Below are positions 22,924 through 33,260 of a stretch of 64,000 nucleotides of DNA, piece by piece (positions within the stretch are counted from its first letter, which is position 1; each line of letters begins with the position of its first letter). Both the position numbers and the translations under genes were made by a program. The DNA comes from Porphyridium purpureum (lineage: Eukaryota; Rhodophyta; Bangiophyceae; Porphyridiales; Porphyridiaceae): contig VRMN01000010.1 of assembly GCA_008690995.1 (NCBI GenBank), forward strand, positions 124,001-188,000, written 5' to 3'. Below the pieces are notes generated by a model. It ran no database searches. It was not told where the DNA came from and was given only the letters and a program-made list of their open reading frames with translations.

Positions 22924-23216
22924 TGTTATCCGTTCGACCCCAGTCACCTAGAACGGTTCGGTTAATCCGAAATCGGTAAGCCGTTAACCGGTAGACCGTT
23001 TAACCGTTTCTAGAAGCTTCTAGAGGTTCCAGAACCTTCTAGACGCGCGCAGAAATGCCAATGATTTGCATTGTCAATTCTCTTGGCGCCTTGCTGTCCC
23101 TGGCGGAAGTAACGGTATAAAAAGGCGACGCGCCTGCCCGGACTAGCCGGTCACGTCTTGCTCGGAGAGATGAGAGGAGGCAGAAGAGAGAGAATAAAGG
23201 CACAGCATTGGTAACA
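22924..23216 (+). mobile_element. Solo LTR, family B, copy 2
   Basis: An LTR of about 293 bp, starting TGTTATCC and ending GGTAACA, flanked on both sides by the 5-bp target duplication CCCTT. Nothing internal remains, which fits LTR-LTR recombination. It carries the TATA-like word GGTATAAAAAGG. Confidence 0.85.
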
Positions 23217-23296
23217 CCCTTGCGTGCCGCGCCAATCGCAGGCGCAATGCGCCGTGGGGAGAAAAATGCCTGTCTCGATTTCCAGCCAAGATGCGG

Positions 23297-23609
23297 TGTT
23301 ATCAGCTGTGTATCTGATTTTTTTTTATTGTCGGTCTGTTCATTTTTCCTCTCCTTACCTCTTCTCTCTCCGAGCAAGACCTGATCGGCTTGTCCGGGCA
23401 GGCATGTCGCGATTCTATACCCTTACTTCCACCAGGGACAGGAAGGCGCCACGAGAAATGACAATGCAAATCATTGTCATTTCTGCGCACGTCTAGTTTC
23501 CGGAAGCGCTAGAAGCTTCTAGAAACGGTTAAAATGTCTAACGGTTCAACGGCTTAAAGGTTTTGCATGAACCGAACCGTTCTAGGTGACTGGGGTCGAA
23601 CGGATAACG
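23297..23609 (-). mobile_element. Solo LTR, family B, copy 3 (opposite orientation)
   Basis: The reverse-oriented copy of the same LTR, flanked by the 5-bp target duplication TGCGG. It lies 80 bp from copy 2, so the two form a long imperfect inverted repeat in the region upstream of WD40-EH copy 4. It is more diverged than copies 1 and 2 are from each other, so it is probably older. Confidence 0.85.
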
Positions 23610-23873
23610 TGCGGCATCTCGTCCGTCAATTCGACGCCAGATCCTGCGTTTCGGGTGGAATGGTTTAGCGAATGCGCGCACACGAACGATGCGGCTCTGT
23701 TTCGATGCCGGGAGTCGTGATTGGCGACGAGTGTTGCCGCGCGAGACCGAGTGGGCGCGCACGAGTGTGGGGGAGGGCCGGTGGTGAAGGGTTGTTTGCG
23801 GACGGGCGGGTAGGCGGTTACCGCAAAAGACACGAAGCGTGCGTGGCGACGCAGGCGTGGAAGGGAAAAGGGG

Positions 23874-25334
23874 ATGACAACCGCGTTGACGCTGGAGGGT
23901 CACTCAGATGCGGTGAGCGCGGTGCACTTTTCGCCCGATGGCCGGTTCATTGCTTCCGGCAGCGACGACGAGACGGTTAGGGTATGGGACGCAAACACCG
24001 GCGCGTGCGTTCGCACATTGACAGGGCACTCAGGCGCGGTGGGCGCTGTGCAGTTTTCGGTCGACGGCCGCTTTATCGCGTCCGGTAACGACAACAAGAA
24101 GGTGAAGTTGTGGGACACAACCGACCTGAAGTGTGGCCCCGAAGGAACGCCAGGTGACGCTGACGAGGAAAAATATTGCAAGGATTATTGGGAGGTCGCC
24201 GACTCGGATGGGAGCCAAGAGTTGGACGCTCAGGAGGCGCTGGCGTTCTTCTCGAAGGCGCGGCTGCCGATGTCGGTGCTGCATCGGATGTGGGATGAGA
24301 TTGCGATAGCTCGCGGCAAGCGTGCGCTCACCTACGACGACTTTGTGCTCGCACTGCGGTGGGTTGCGCTGGCGCAGAACGGCGAGGAGGCGAGCCTCGC
24401 ACGTGTGCAGCAAGGTTCGCTGTCACTGCGCGCCAAGATCGACGTACCCGGGTGGAACCCGTTCGACAGGGTCGCGCGCACGCTGTCGGAGACAGCGCGG
24501 CACGAGGAGTACTGGAAGATGGCCGACGCAGACGGAAGCGGGGAGGTGGACGTGCATGAAGCGGTAGCGTTTTTGTCCAAGTCTGGACTGCGGAGCTGCG
24601 TGCTGAATGAGATCTGGGGCTTTGCAACCAGCCAAGGGATGTTTTCGTCGCTGGACACGGAGCGTTTCAAGACTGCGCTGCGTCTGGTAGCAATGGCACA
24701 GAAGGAAATGAAGCTGGATGTGAAGGAGGCGGCAGGCGGCGAGATGGAACTGATTGCGGACTTCAAAATCAATGCCGCGAAGCCGGCACCGGAACCGATG
24801 CCGAAGCCGAAGCCGATGCCAGAGCCGATGCCAGAGCCGATGCCAGAGCCGATGCCAGAGCCGGTGCCAGAGCCGGACACGGACTTGGAGAGGATGCTTG
24901 CGGAAACTGCGCTGGATGATCTGACGTGTGAGCAGCTGGCTCGAGTGCTGGAAGAGGTCTTGGAGGTTAACGGGGCCTCGGTGAGGAATGTGAGGGAGCG
25001 CCAGGTGAGCGGTGAGGCCTTGCACGACATGAGGGAGTTCCAGGAGTTTGTGCAGCTGTCGTTCCCGGACAAGAAGAGAGTTGAAAAGTGGGTGGCGGGG
25101 CGGAAATCGTACGAAGGATTCGAGGAATACCTGTTTGGCGTGCTTGGTGGTGATTCGGAGCGCGCCGAGCGTGCGTGCGCTTTGCTTTTGGAATCTCACG
25201 CTGTGTCGAACTTGGACGAGTGGTTGTGGTTTCGGAAGCAGCCCAGCAAGCGGGCAAATATGAGAGTTATTGTGCGGCGCTTCCCGGAGCTCGGGACGTG
25301 GCCGGGCGGGCCGGAGGTGGAGGACTGGAAGTAG
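23874..25334 (+). CDS. WD40-EH-EH-SAM-like protein, copy 4 (only two WD repeats)
   Basis: A 486-residue member starting MTTALTLEGHS. Only two WD repeats remain (about 8-91). They match repeats 6 and 7 of copy 2 almost base for base, including the unusual repeat 7 ([20 protein letters not shown]). Both EH domains, the NPF motif (GWNPFDR), the Pro-Glu/Met spacer and the SAM-like C-terminal region are complete and nearly identical to copy 2. The simplest reading is that recombination between the first and sixth repeats removed five repeats in frame. Two repeats cannot close a propeller alone, so the protein may be non-functional, may act through its EH and C-terminal parts, or may complete a propeller by oligomerising. 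Confidence 0.85.
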   Translation: MTTALTLEGHSDAVSAVHFSPDGRFIASGSDDETVRVWDANTGACVRTLTGHSGAVGAVQFSVDGRFIASGNDNKKVKLWDTTDLKCGPEGTPGDADEEKYCKDYWEVADSDGSQELDAQEALAFFSKARLPMSVLHRMWDEIAIARGKRALTYDDFVLALRWVALAQNGEEASLARVQQGSLSLRAKIDVPGWNPFDRVARTLSETARHEEYWKMADADGSGEVDVHEAVAFLSKSGLRSCVLNEIWGFATSQGMFSSLDTERFKTALRLVAMAQKEMKLDVKEAAGGEMELIADFKINAAKPAPEPMPKPKPMPEPMPEPMPEPMPEPVPEPDTDLERMLAETALDDLTCEQLARVLEEVLEVNGASVRNVRERQVSGEALHDMREFQEFVQLSFPDKKRVEKWVAGRKSYEGFEEYLFGVLGGDSERAERACALLLESHAVSNLDEWLWFRKQPSKRANMRVIVRRFPELGTWPGGPEVEDWK

Positions 25335-26050
25335 GTCAGCGCTGGTGTCTTTGGGTTTTGATGCGGACGAGCAGTGTCCCGGTGTCGCGCCGGTTGCTCG
25401 TCAGTGTGTACGTGGAGCGCACGCGCGGGTGCCACTGACTGAACAGACCTTGCGAACATCGACATGGTTGCTGCGCCTGGGACGGGCTGTGTTCTCTGGC
25501 GGGGTGCGAGAATGTCGTTTTGTGCCTGCGGAACGCCTGAAGGCCGGGCTCGTGTGGCGTGCTGTGGAACGCTTGATTGGCGCTGGCTGGTACATCCAAG
25601 CACATTTGCGCGTTTCGGGCGTCAACGCCTGCACGAGCTGCGCTCTGCTAGCCACGCGCCAAGTTCATCCTGGTGCTGTATAAAAGGATGCTCGTGCCTG
25701 TGCGCTGACGCAACGGTTAAACAACGAGGATTAGGACCAATGGCTCGGTGCAAGTGTGCGCCGAAAATCAGCAGGCCTCGCCGATGTATGTGCGTGCAGC
25801 CAGTTGGGCCCGAGTCTGCGGATGTCGTGTGCTCCCCAGGACGGTCTGATGTGGGATACTGTGTATGGCATGTTCACAAAAAATGACTGGTGACCCAATA
25901 CTTCGCCGGGCGTGACATTTTTGGGATCGTGCCCAAGCTCTTTGCAAATGTCACGCGCACAGGGACACATTCCTCGAGCAACTATGGCATTCATCATTTA
26001 CGCCGTGCCCGCGTGATGCAAGCGTGTTTCATGACGCACACCATGTATAC
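25335..26050 (+). repeat. Conserved downstream segment of unit 4
   Basis: Homologous to the other downstream segments and closest to that of unit 1 over its first 300 bp. No preserved reading frame. Confidence 0.6.
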
Positions 26051-26544
26051 CCACGCAAACCAAGGCTGAGAATGTATAGCTCACTCGCTGCGACCTCTCC
26101 ATCTGAACCTTTCGGACACGCTTCCGCTCGCCTACCACACGCCGACATCCAGCCAGCAGGGACCTCGTCTGATGTTCTTTGCGCGATTGGCCGAACGGAC
26201 TCCACAATGTCCATGTCGTGTCGAAATTTAAAAAAACTGTACCCCTGCATTTTGGTGCCACCCAACGTGTCCTACAACACAATTATCCATCACTATTGTC
26301 TATCAAAATGACAGACGATAAAGATATGGTAAAAATGGTATGTTTTAACGATATCGGGCTTGTTTGTGTTTCAAGGCACGAAGAGAAGGAATGGGGGGGG
26401 GGGGAGGGAAGGGAGTGGGGGATGATGGTTTCGCAGTTGTCTCACAGAGGAACGTATGCAGTTCGAGTCAAGTGATCAATGCGCAACGTAGCTTTATTCT
26501 GAATGTTTTCCTTTGATTCACGCACCAGGCGCTGTGCGAGCCTG
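26051..26544. other. Intergenic DNA with a G tract
   Basis: Holds a run of ten or more G at about 26393-26404 followed by a purine-rich stretch. Nothing else recognised; it may include the 3' end of the Crypton-like element. Confidence 0.35.
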
Positions 26545-28710
26545 TTAAGGCAGTGTGGATACATTTTCAGCACGCCTCGGCTTTCGAATGACTTTTGCAG
26601 TGGTTAGGACTGTGCGATTCGACGCACGAATTGTGCGCTGCGTCATCTTTTCAGCAGACTTTGGCGCGATGCCGTGCTTTTCAAGAGCCTTCCACATATT
26701 TTGGATGTCGGCTAAGCTTGGGTGTGTGTGATCCATCGCAGGCTCCAATACGCGTACCGTGTCCGTGTAATACGTCATCAAATTGCGCCACTCAGTCAGT
26801 GCGCACTGACCGGACCTGGTCGCGAAGTCAGATGCTTTCAACAGCCGGAAGGCTGGAATGCGTACGGACTCTGTTTCTGAGAACTTGTGTTGATATCCTT
26901 CCCACCAGAGTTGCCAACCTGCTGCCGGCGAGACAGTGGGCAAGCCGGGCCATTTCTCGGGCACGAGGCGGTACTTTCCTTTCCAGAAGTGCATAAGAGA
27001 CTCTGCATTAACCGGGCGATTATGTCGACGCTCATCTGCATTCACGCGACGGCCGCTCTCAAGGCGGGCCAGCGAGCTCTGGATTCTTTGCTCCATCCCG
27101 ACGAGCCGCTGCTCCATGTACGCGCGGTCTCCGCTTACGGCACATTCCTCTAAAATGCGCTTCACTCCGTCCAACAAGTTTTCTGGACGCAACTCTTGAA
27201 GCTGCTTAAGGATCGCAGTCTGAGGCGGGATACCTGTCGCCGTCATGCCACTTTCACTCGATGTGACTACGTAGTCTGCAAGCTCTGTAAGCTCCGGTGC
27301 AGTCGTGACAAAGTTTTGCCTTTGAGGATGGTTGGCTGGTAGCGCACTTTGTAGCCACTCGCGATGATATATTAAAGAGGCCAGACACATGAGCAGAACT
27401 TCACGCATGTTCATGTGCTCAGCTAGGTCGACAAATGGAAAAACCATGTGAATGGCAGTGTTGATCTTCGAACTAATCAACTGGTGACACAAAGACTCAG
27501 TCGTAAAGTGCGGCGGAAGCAGGGCAAAGGTAGCCTTGTTTATCGGAAGGCCAGCGAGGCAACGACCCACGAATTGGTCACCAGCGCTGTCTGCCCGCAA
27601 GTACCTCCCGAGCGTGTCCCCAACTGACCAGCCTCCTCTGCGCAGGATCGATGTCAAGCTTGGCCCACCAACCGAACCTCATGTCCCGTACATTGCCGCG
27701 CCTTTTCGCAATGAGTGAAATCCAAACTCCTTCGGCTTTCTGCCCAATGTCGAAAGAAGGATAGAGCAAGAAGGGCTTGAAAGTGCATCTTGCATGCATT
27801 TACGGACGCGCTCGGCTTGATGACTTCCAGGAAATAGTTCGACGCCGGTTGCGGTTAGCCCGCTCGCGCAGTATATCGCCAGCGAAAGGATTGCGCAGGT
27901 TTGTGGTTCGGTCGGGTTTGCATAAACGTGTTTTGTCTCCCGTGCGAGGCCTTCTCCGTCCGTATCATTTTTGGCCGTTGTAAGATGAAAACCAAGAGCA
28001 TCGCCCGCCCAATGAAGGTGTATGAATGTAATATCTTGCGTATTATCTCCTCGGCACATCAGATTCCAACAGAGAATGGAGAGTAAATGAGTAAACGGAG
28101 CAGTTGTTGTATCACTGGAGCCTGATGCTCTGCCCTTCTGACCTGCGGCCCGCGCGGGGGTGGAGACGTTAGAGATTAAGAAAGAGCAAAGGAAAACATA
28201 CAAAGAGTACGCCAGGTACATTTTACCGTCGTCATCCTTTTCTTTTCCCTTATGGTTGTCCTGCAACCTCTTTTTCTTCATTCCGCGCGCCAGCTGGCTG
28301 ATTTCTGTCTTGAAGAAGACACGCACTGCGACTTTTTGATCGGCGAATAGTGCTCGCAAAGCCGACTTTGCGGATGCTAGGCCATCAGGGCCGATAGGAG
28401 CACCTGACTTGCTCTTCTTGAGAGTCACGAGGAATCTTGTAACCATTTCTTTCGTCAATGCGCCGGCTTGGATACCAAAGTGCGTCTCAGCAGAGCCTCG
28501 TTCATCAGTAAGGCTGATAGCGCCAGTATTCGCATAATGCTGGACTAAAAAGTCAGAGAGGCGCTTCCAGTACGTCTTATAAGTTTTCCTCGAACTTTCG
28601 CCTATCCTCGCTCTCGCATACTCTTGAGCATCCTGTATCCAGTCGTTGTCGACGGTTTCTTCTTGCTCAACGAGCGCGTTGATCAATGCCGCGCTTTCGT
28701 TCAAGTCCAT
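26545..28710 (-). pseudogene. Crypton-like tyrosine-recombinase transposon gene, interrupted
   Basis: A minus-strand recombinase gene beginning at the ATG at 28710 (MDLNESAAL). The N-terminal part has a core-binding-like domain (ARIGESSRKTYKTYWKRL). The catalytic part shows the first Arg (LCWNLMCRGDNTQ), the HSLRKGA box and, further on, the nucleophile Tyr in LGRYLRADSAGDQF followed by VGRCLAGLP, a block seen in Crypton-type recombinases of algae and oomycetes. A single in-frame TGA (about 27680) lies between the HxxR box and the Tyr; the frame is otherwise open on both sides to 26545. No reverse transcriptase is nearby, so Crypton is favoured over DIRS. The long C-terminal extension is not identified. 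Confidence 0.75.
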
Positions 28711-29879
28711 GGCGCCGCCCAGTTCGCTCTTCTGCGGCAATCAACTCGCACGACTTCGCCTACTCTCACCACGATTCGCTTTAAACACAAAAATAAAGGG
28801 CGCACTTCGCCTCACACAAGCTCGCCCACTCGCTGCTCTTTACTTTCAATGCTTGGTACTTGCTTGACTTGCTTAATCGCAACCCGAAAGAGTGATGGTA
28901 ACGTCTTACTGATAAAACAGGAGATTGGCATATGTAAATTATCTTCTATCATTTCCACAGACAATAGTTTTCAACTTTACACGAAGCGACGCGATAAGTA
29001 AATTTCATAGGAAAACAGATGATTTTTACTATCACAGTACCTAGAAATTATTTTCGCTTTCAAATTATTTTCTGCCAAAATGATAGAAGATAAGCTAGTA
29101 AACCGTTTGTGGAGATAGAAATTAACTGTTTGTACACCACTATCTGTGGAGTAATGTGGCGGACCATTGTACACATTTGCTGGACTGAGGTGGGAAGGTA
29201 TGGATTGCGGACACTGGTCCGTGGATGCCTTTGATGGCGTTAGCAATGAGGCGTTAAATGACTCGCTGGGAGCGGCCGCCCGGCGCCCTCGTGCGCTCCC
29301 GGAGGTGCGTCAGTCGCAGAATAAAAGGAGGGCGACAAAAGTCGTCGCCCTGCGAAAGAGAGGAGTCCGTAGTTGCGTTTGGAAGGAGTGAAATCATACT
29401 TTTAGTCTCTGTGGGTATAAACGGTGTTTGCTGCTAGAAATCTCTTGTGCTTACATCACCCCAGCGGAGAGCGAATCACACCACTATCTGTTGCTTCTGG
29501 AATCTTCCGTTGGCGCGGGCAGGTCTCCAGTGTGGATTTCACCGCGTACACAATAAGCGCGTCCCAGTATCCGGGTGTCATGCTGGGAGGAAAACTTTAG
29601 AGACTAAACGTTGGGAGAGTAGAAAATCATATAACTCGTGTGAAATGTCAGTATGGAGCCCTCGAAGACAACCTCCCGCAGAGCCGAAGACTTACGCGTG
29701 GTCGGGAATTTGCTTCCGGCTCGTCCGTACGTTTTCCTGCGCCGTTGTAGTCTCTCCGATGCGCGGAATCTCGAAACACCGGGTTTTCTTGACACCAGAC
29801 GACCTGAACATCTACTTTCTGGTGGAAATTTGACGGGAAATTGACACCCTTCTAGATAAAAGGCGGCAAACCCGGAGAA
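28711..29879. other. AT-richer intergenic DNA with hairpins
   Basis: No gene seen. It contains a perfect 16-bp inverted repeat (28939-28954 and 29078-29093, TTATCTTCTATCATTT and its complement) and a short hairpin near 29.33 kb with arms GGGCGAC and GTCGCCC-like, just after an ATAAAAGG word. Confidence 0.4.
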
Positions 29880-30650
29880 ATAAAACTAGTTACAGAGCTC
29901 TTAATGAGGCACGTTTTCCCGACACGCACTGCAGTGCGCGGTACGTTTCCCAAAGACAAGTCACGTCCCTTCTTTAGCTCCCGCCACACCCCAAGCAGAC
30001 TGTGGCTTCCGCCAGTACTCCACAAAGAAAACACGAGCACGTATACTCCCAAGCCTTTTGCACACAAAAATATCAGCTACCTTTTCCTCCTTACTTTCTC
30101 CAGAACTTTTCATTTGTTCTAGTCTTGCACACGCGCAGTCGTCACTGGCAGAAGTGTAGCGGTGATTGTGATACAGTCGAATGGGAATCGCGCCATCGTA
30201 TTCATAAGGGTTCCTGCACGTTCCACTTTGTAGAAAGTCCATTGTTGGCAAGGTTGGACGTGGCACCCATAGCGAAGGAGTTTAAAAGATCAGCGGCTCG
30301 GCCGTCCCGGCAGCAGCACCTACGCCATTCAAAAACCTCTCGCCGCTGATGGGAGACCGCCAACCTGACGACCCAGTTTATCCTCTCAAGTTTAATCGTA
30401 AAACTTTCTCAAGTCAGTTTACACGGAGAGCCACCGAGGCCGCACTATGCGCCGAGCTTCGTGCGCGGTTGATAACCCAGCGGACGCTTTCTCCGCGCGC
30501 TCGTTCCGCCGGCGGGCAATCATAACCAAGAATTCTCCCTCGAAAAGCCACGCCGCTTATCAGTTCCCGGCTTACCGGTTTATCCACTAAACGCTAGCCG
30601 CTAACCGACCCGCTATGGTCGACGCATCTCCACAGGGTGTACAGTATGCT
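29880..30650. repeat. Orphan upstream segment (unit 5, no gene)
   Basis: Closely matches 21.69-22.33 kb and, more weakly, 1-450, including the AACCG/CGGTT cluster near 30.55-30.61 kb. No WD40-EH gene follows. Single-copy DNA begins by about 30.7 kb, so this marks the right edge of the duplicated array. Confidence 0.6.
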
Positions 30651-30955
30651 TACACAGAAGTACAGCCGCGCGGTGTACGGTCCAAAATGAAGCGCAGCTC
30701 GGACCGAGTGGAAGGATCACGTGCGTTGGCCGCACGCATGTGCACGGGGAGCAGACCTACTGTGGTGGGATAAGAAGCAGCCTTTCTGCCCGACGAAGCC
30801 AGTTCGTAAAGAAGGAAGCGTGCGGATACCTCAATCCAGTCTCAAGGCACACTTTTGCACCAGATTGAGAATAAGCACGGCAAAATTTGCAAGTGGGTTC
30901 CTCGGTAGAGCGGGCAAAGACTTGAGGTATTGAAGGAGCAAGTTTGTGTGGCGTC

Positions 30956-31372
30956 ATGTTTGTCCCGACGTTTTCGACGACCAGCTGCAGCGTGGCGGCC
31001 ACGAGCCGTGTGCTGAGTGTTGCGCAGAGTGCGAACAGGTGTGACTCTGTGGCGCGTGGCGCAGTGAGCCGAAGCCGCGTGCGCAAGGGCAGGGCGATGG
31101 TGAGCATGGCCGGTGATGCGGATAAGGCGGCTGCCGCGAAGAGCAAGGCAGACAAGGCAGAGGCCACGCGGCGAATGCTGGCGGCGGATGAACCGCAGGT
31201 CAGGTTCCGAAGAGAGGAGACGCAGCTTGACTCGGGCTCGTTTTCATACCAGTCAGGAGTCAAGGATGGAGTGGATATTTGGCTCATTGTGGGTATCCTC
31301 AGCTTTGTTGTGCCTGCCTGCATTTTTGCATATGGAGTTGCGGTCGGGTGGGTTGATATTCCGCGCAGGTAG
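30956..31372 (+). CDS. Small plastid-type single-pass membrane protein, unknown
   Basis: A 138-residue protein from the ATG at 30956. Residues 1-50 are rich in Ser, Ala, Thr and Arg with almost no acidic residues, as in a plastid transit peptide. A charged Lys/Ala segment (about 52-75) follows, then SFSYQSGVKDGVDIW and one hydrophobic segment (about 108-129, LIVGILSFVVPACIFAYGVA) near the C-terminus. I do not recognise the family. The layout fits a small thylakoid or envelope protein with its N-terminus in the stroma. It converges on ispH, with 172 bp between stop codons. Confidence 0.7.
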   Translation: MFVPTFSTTSCSVAATSRVLSVAQSANRCDSVARGAVSRSRVRKGRAMVSMAGDADKAAAAKSKADKAEATRRMLAADEPQVRFRREETQLDSGSFSYQSGVKDGVDIWLIVGILSFVVPACIFAYGVAVGWVDIPRR

Positions 31373-31544
31373 ACTAGCGTCTTGCTGTTTTATCTTCTCC
31401 TTGGTCGGGGCCATGAAGCGGGCCCAAGCGTCGTGCATGATGGACGCGAGACGAACCACGGACGGTCCTCGCACATTTCTAGATAATAACCACTTTTCTT
31501 TCTTCTTCTTTTTTCATTCATCAATTTTTTTTACCTTTACACGC

Positions 31545-32990
31545 TCACGCGCTAAGCTTGTGGATCATAAACACACGTTCAAGCACGTCCTCGACGACCT
31601 TGTCTGGCGTTGACGCACCGGATGTCACGCCAATCGTGACTTTCCCTTTCGGCAGAAATCCCTCCTTCACAAACTCCTCGCCCGCCGAGTTGCGAAACAG
31701 AATGCGATTGTCCGGGCCGATGCAGTTCGGCTCATTCACCCAGTACGACGTCAGGTTGGCGTGCTCGGCAATCTCCTGCAGATGACTTGTGTTGCTCGAG
31801 TTGAATCCTCCAATCACCAGAAGCAGATCCATGTCTTCCTTGATAAGGTCGTACATGGCGTCCTGGCGCTCTTGTGTGGCGTCGCAGATTGTGTTGAACG
31901 CCACAAAGCGCTGTGTGATTTCCGCCACGCCATACTTTTTCATCATGGTCTTCTCGAAAAGTTTGCCGATCTCCTCCGTCTCGCCCTTGAGCATGGTAGT
32001 CTGGTTTGCAATGCCAATCGCCTGCAGGTCACGGTCTGGGTCAAAGCCTGCGCTCATCGCCTTCTCGTGGAACTTGCTGAAGAATTCTTGCTTGTCGCCG
32101 CCGTTCAAAATGTAATCGGCCACGTAGTTGGCTTCGTCCATATTCAGCACGATCAAAAACTTGTCCGCAAAGCTCGCGGTGGCAACCGTCTCTTCGTGCT
32201 TCCACTTGCCGTGAATGATGCTTGTCGCTTCCATACGCTGGTGCTTGTCGAGCGCGTTCCATACCTTGGACACCCATGGGCAGGTTGTGTCGACGATTTG
32301 CACGCCGCGCGAGTTGAGGTACTGCATTTCCTCCAGGGTTGCGCCAAACGCCGGCAGGATGACAACGTCGCCGTCATCCACGACCGTCAGGTCCTTAGTG
32401 AGCCCTTCCTGTGGCACAAACCTGACGCCCATTTCTGCGAGCCGGCGGTTCACGATGGGGTTATGAATCACCTCATTGGTGAGCCACAGGGTCTGCGTGG
32501 GAAACTGTTGCCTTGCCTCATACGCGATGGCCACGGCACGCTCCACGCCCCAGCAAAAGCCGTACGCCTTGGCGAGTTTGATGGTCAGATCTCCCTTCTG
32601 CACAATGTACGCCTGGTCCCGGAGCTCCTGGATGAGCCCCGACGTAAACTCCAGGTTCATCATGCCCTCGACCTCCTCCTTGGTGGTCTTATACCCGCGG
32701 CGATTAAACCGCTCGGAGCCCATAATCTCGCGGCGCGCGGCACGCTTATCGACCTTTTCGCGCTCCTCGACGTCTGCTTCCACGCCCGCGGCCGACATCA
32801 CCGCGCTGCGCGCCGCTCCGCGGCATCGCACACGCACCTCCTGCCGCGCTCCGCCACACACAAGCCCCGTGCGCGCGCGCACGCCCGCGCCATCGCGCCC
32901 GGAAACCGCCCACTTCAACGACCCGGGCATCCCGAGCGCCCCCGGTGCCCCACAAAACGCCGCATGCATCTCCCCACACCCACTCTCCAT
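31545..32990 (-). CDS. ispH: 4-hydroxy-3-methylbut-2-enyl diphosphate reductase, plastid form
   Basis: A 481-residue IspH/LytB (HDR), the last enzyme of the plastid MEP pathway, which reduces HMBPP to IPP and DMAPP using an iron-sulfur cluster. The three cluster cysteines are visible: C146 ([10 protein letters not shown]), C237 ([10 protein letters not shown]) and C369 ([11 protein letters not shown]). Other family blocks are [28 protein letters not shown] and [11 protein letters not shown]. The sequence resembles the plant and cyanobacterial type with its longer insert. The first 90 residues are Ala, Gly and Arg rich and serve as a likely plastid targeting region. The ATG at 32990 follows a GA-rich leader on the coding strand. 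Confidence 0.95.
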   Translation of the reverse strand: MESGCGEMHAAFCGAPGALGMPGSLKWAVSGRDGAGVRARTGLVCGGARQEVRVRCRGAARSAVMSAAGVEADVEEREKVDKRAARREIMGSERFNRRGYKTTKEEVEGMMNLEFTSGLIQELRDQAYIVQKGDLTIKLAKAYGFCWGVERAVAIAYEARQQFPTQTLWLTNEVIHNPIVNRRLAEMGVRFVPQEGLTKDLTVVDDGDVVILPAFGATLEEMQYLNSRGVQIVDTTCPWVSKVWNALDKHQRMEATSIIHGKWKHEETVATASFADKFLIVLNMDEANYVADYILNGGDKQEFFSKFHEKAMSAGFDPDRDLQAIGIANQTTMLKGETEEIGKLFEKTMMKKYGVAEITQRFVAFNTICDATQERQDAMYDLIKEDMDLLLVIGGFNSSNTSHLQEIAEHANLTSYWVNEPNCIGPDNRILFRNSAGEEFVKEGFLPKGKVTIGVTSGASTPDKVVEDVLERVFMIHKLSA

Positions 32991-33260
32991 CCTCTCCTAG
33001 CCTCTCCTTCTCTTCCTCTCTCTCTCTCTTCCTCTCTCTCTCTTCCTCTCTCTCTCTCCACCTCTCTCCCCCAGCGCCTCTCGCCATAAAAGGCGGTGCA
33101 CGCCACAAAACAGAAAACCAAAAGCGCAACCAACTCTCATACTAAAACGCGCCTGTTTTATCATAAACACAGCTGCGCCTCACGAGCAACGCAAATCACG
33201 CCAGTCCTGCAATGACCGCACTGTACCGCACTGAACGATGCTGTACCTGACAGTGTACAC
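32991..33260 (-). promoter_or_regulatory. ispH upstream region: GA tract, dyad, GTACAGTG boxes
   Basis: On the ispH coding strand a GA-repeat leader fills about 33066-33000. A dyad with core TAAAACGCGCCTGTTTTA lies at 33138-33164, 148 bp from the ATG. Beyond it are ACTGTAC at about 33220-33226 and CAGTGTACA at 33251-33259. The dyad and the GTACAGTG word recur upstream of other genes in this window. From 33261 to about 33780 I see nothing further except AACCG-type words near 33.73 kb. Confidence 0.45.

Larger units (their letters stand above)
21690..23873. repeat. Upstream segment of duplicated unit 4, split by two solo LTRs
   Basis: The distal part (21.69-22.33 kb) matches 29.90-30.53 kb closely, for example a shared run near CCAAGCCTTTTGCACACAA. 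The middle part matches units 1 and 2. The proximal part is cut by two solo LTRs (22924-23216 and 23297-23609), leaving about 80 bp of original sequence between them, then resumes with the TTTCGGGTGGAATGG box at about 23.65 kb and the conserved leader. Confidence 0.6.

Noticed and set aside
1-30700. The repeat-rich half as a subtelomere
   Set aside because: Tandem genes and transposons would fit, but no telomeric repeat is present and chromosome position cannot be judged from this window.
31761-33089. Open plus-strand frame of 442 codons opposite ispH
   Set aside because: It is an antisense shadow of ispH; its translation has no domain and the minus strand carries all IspH motifs.
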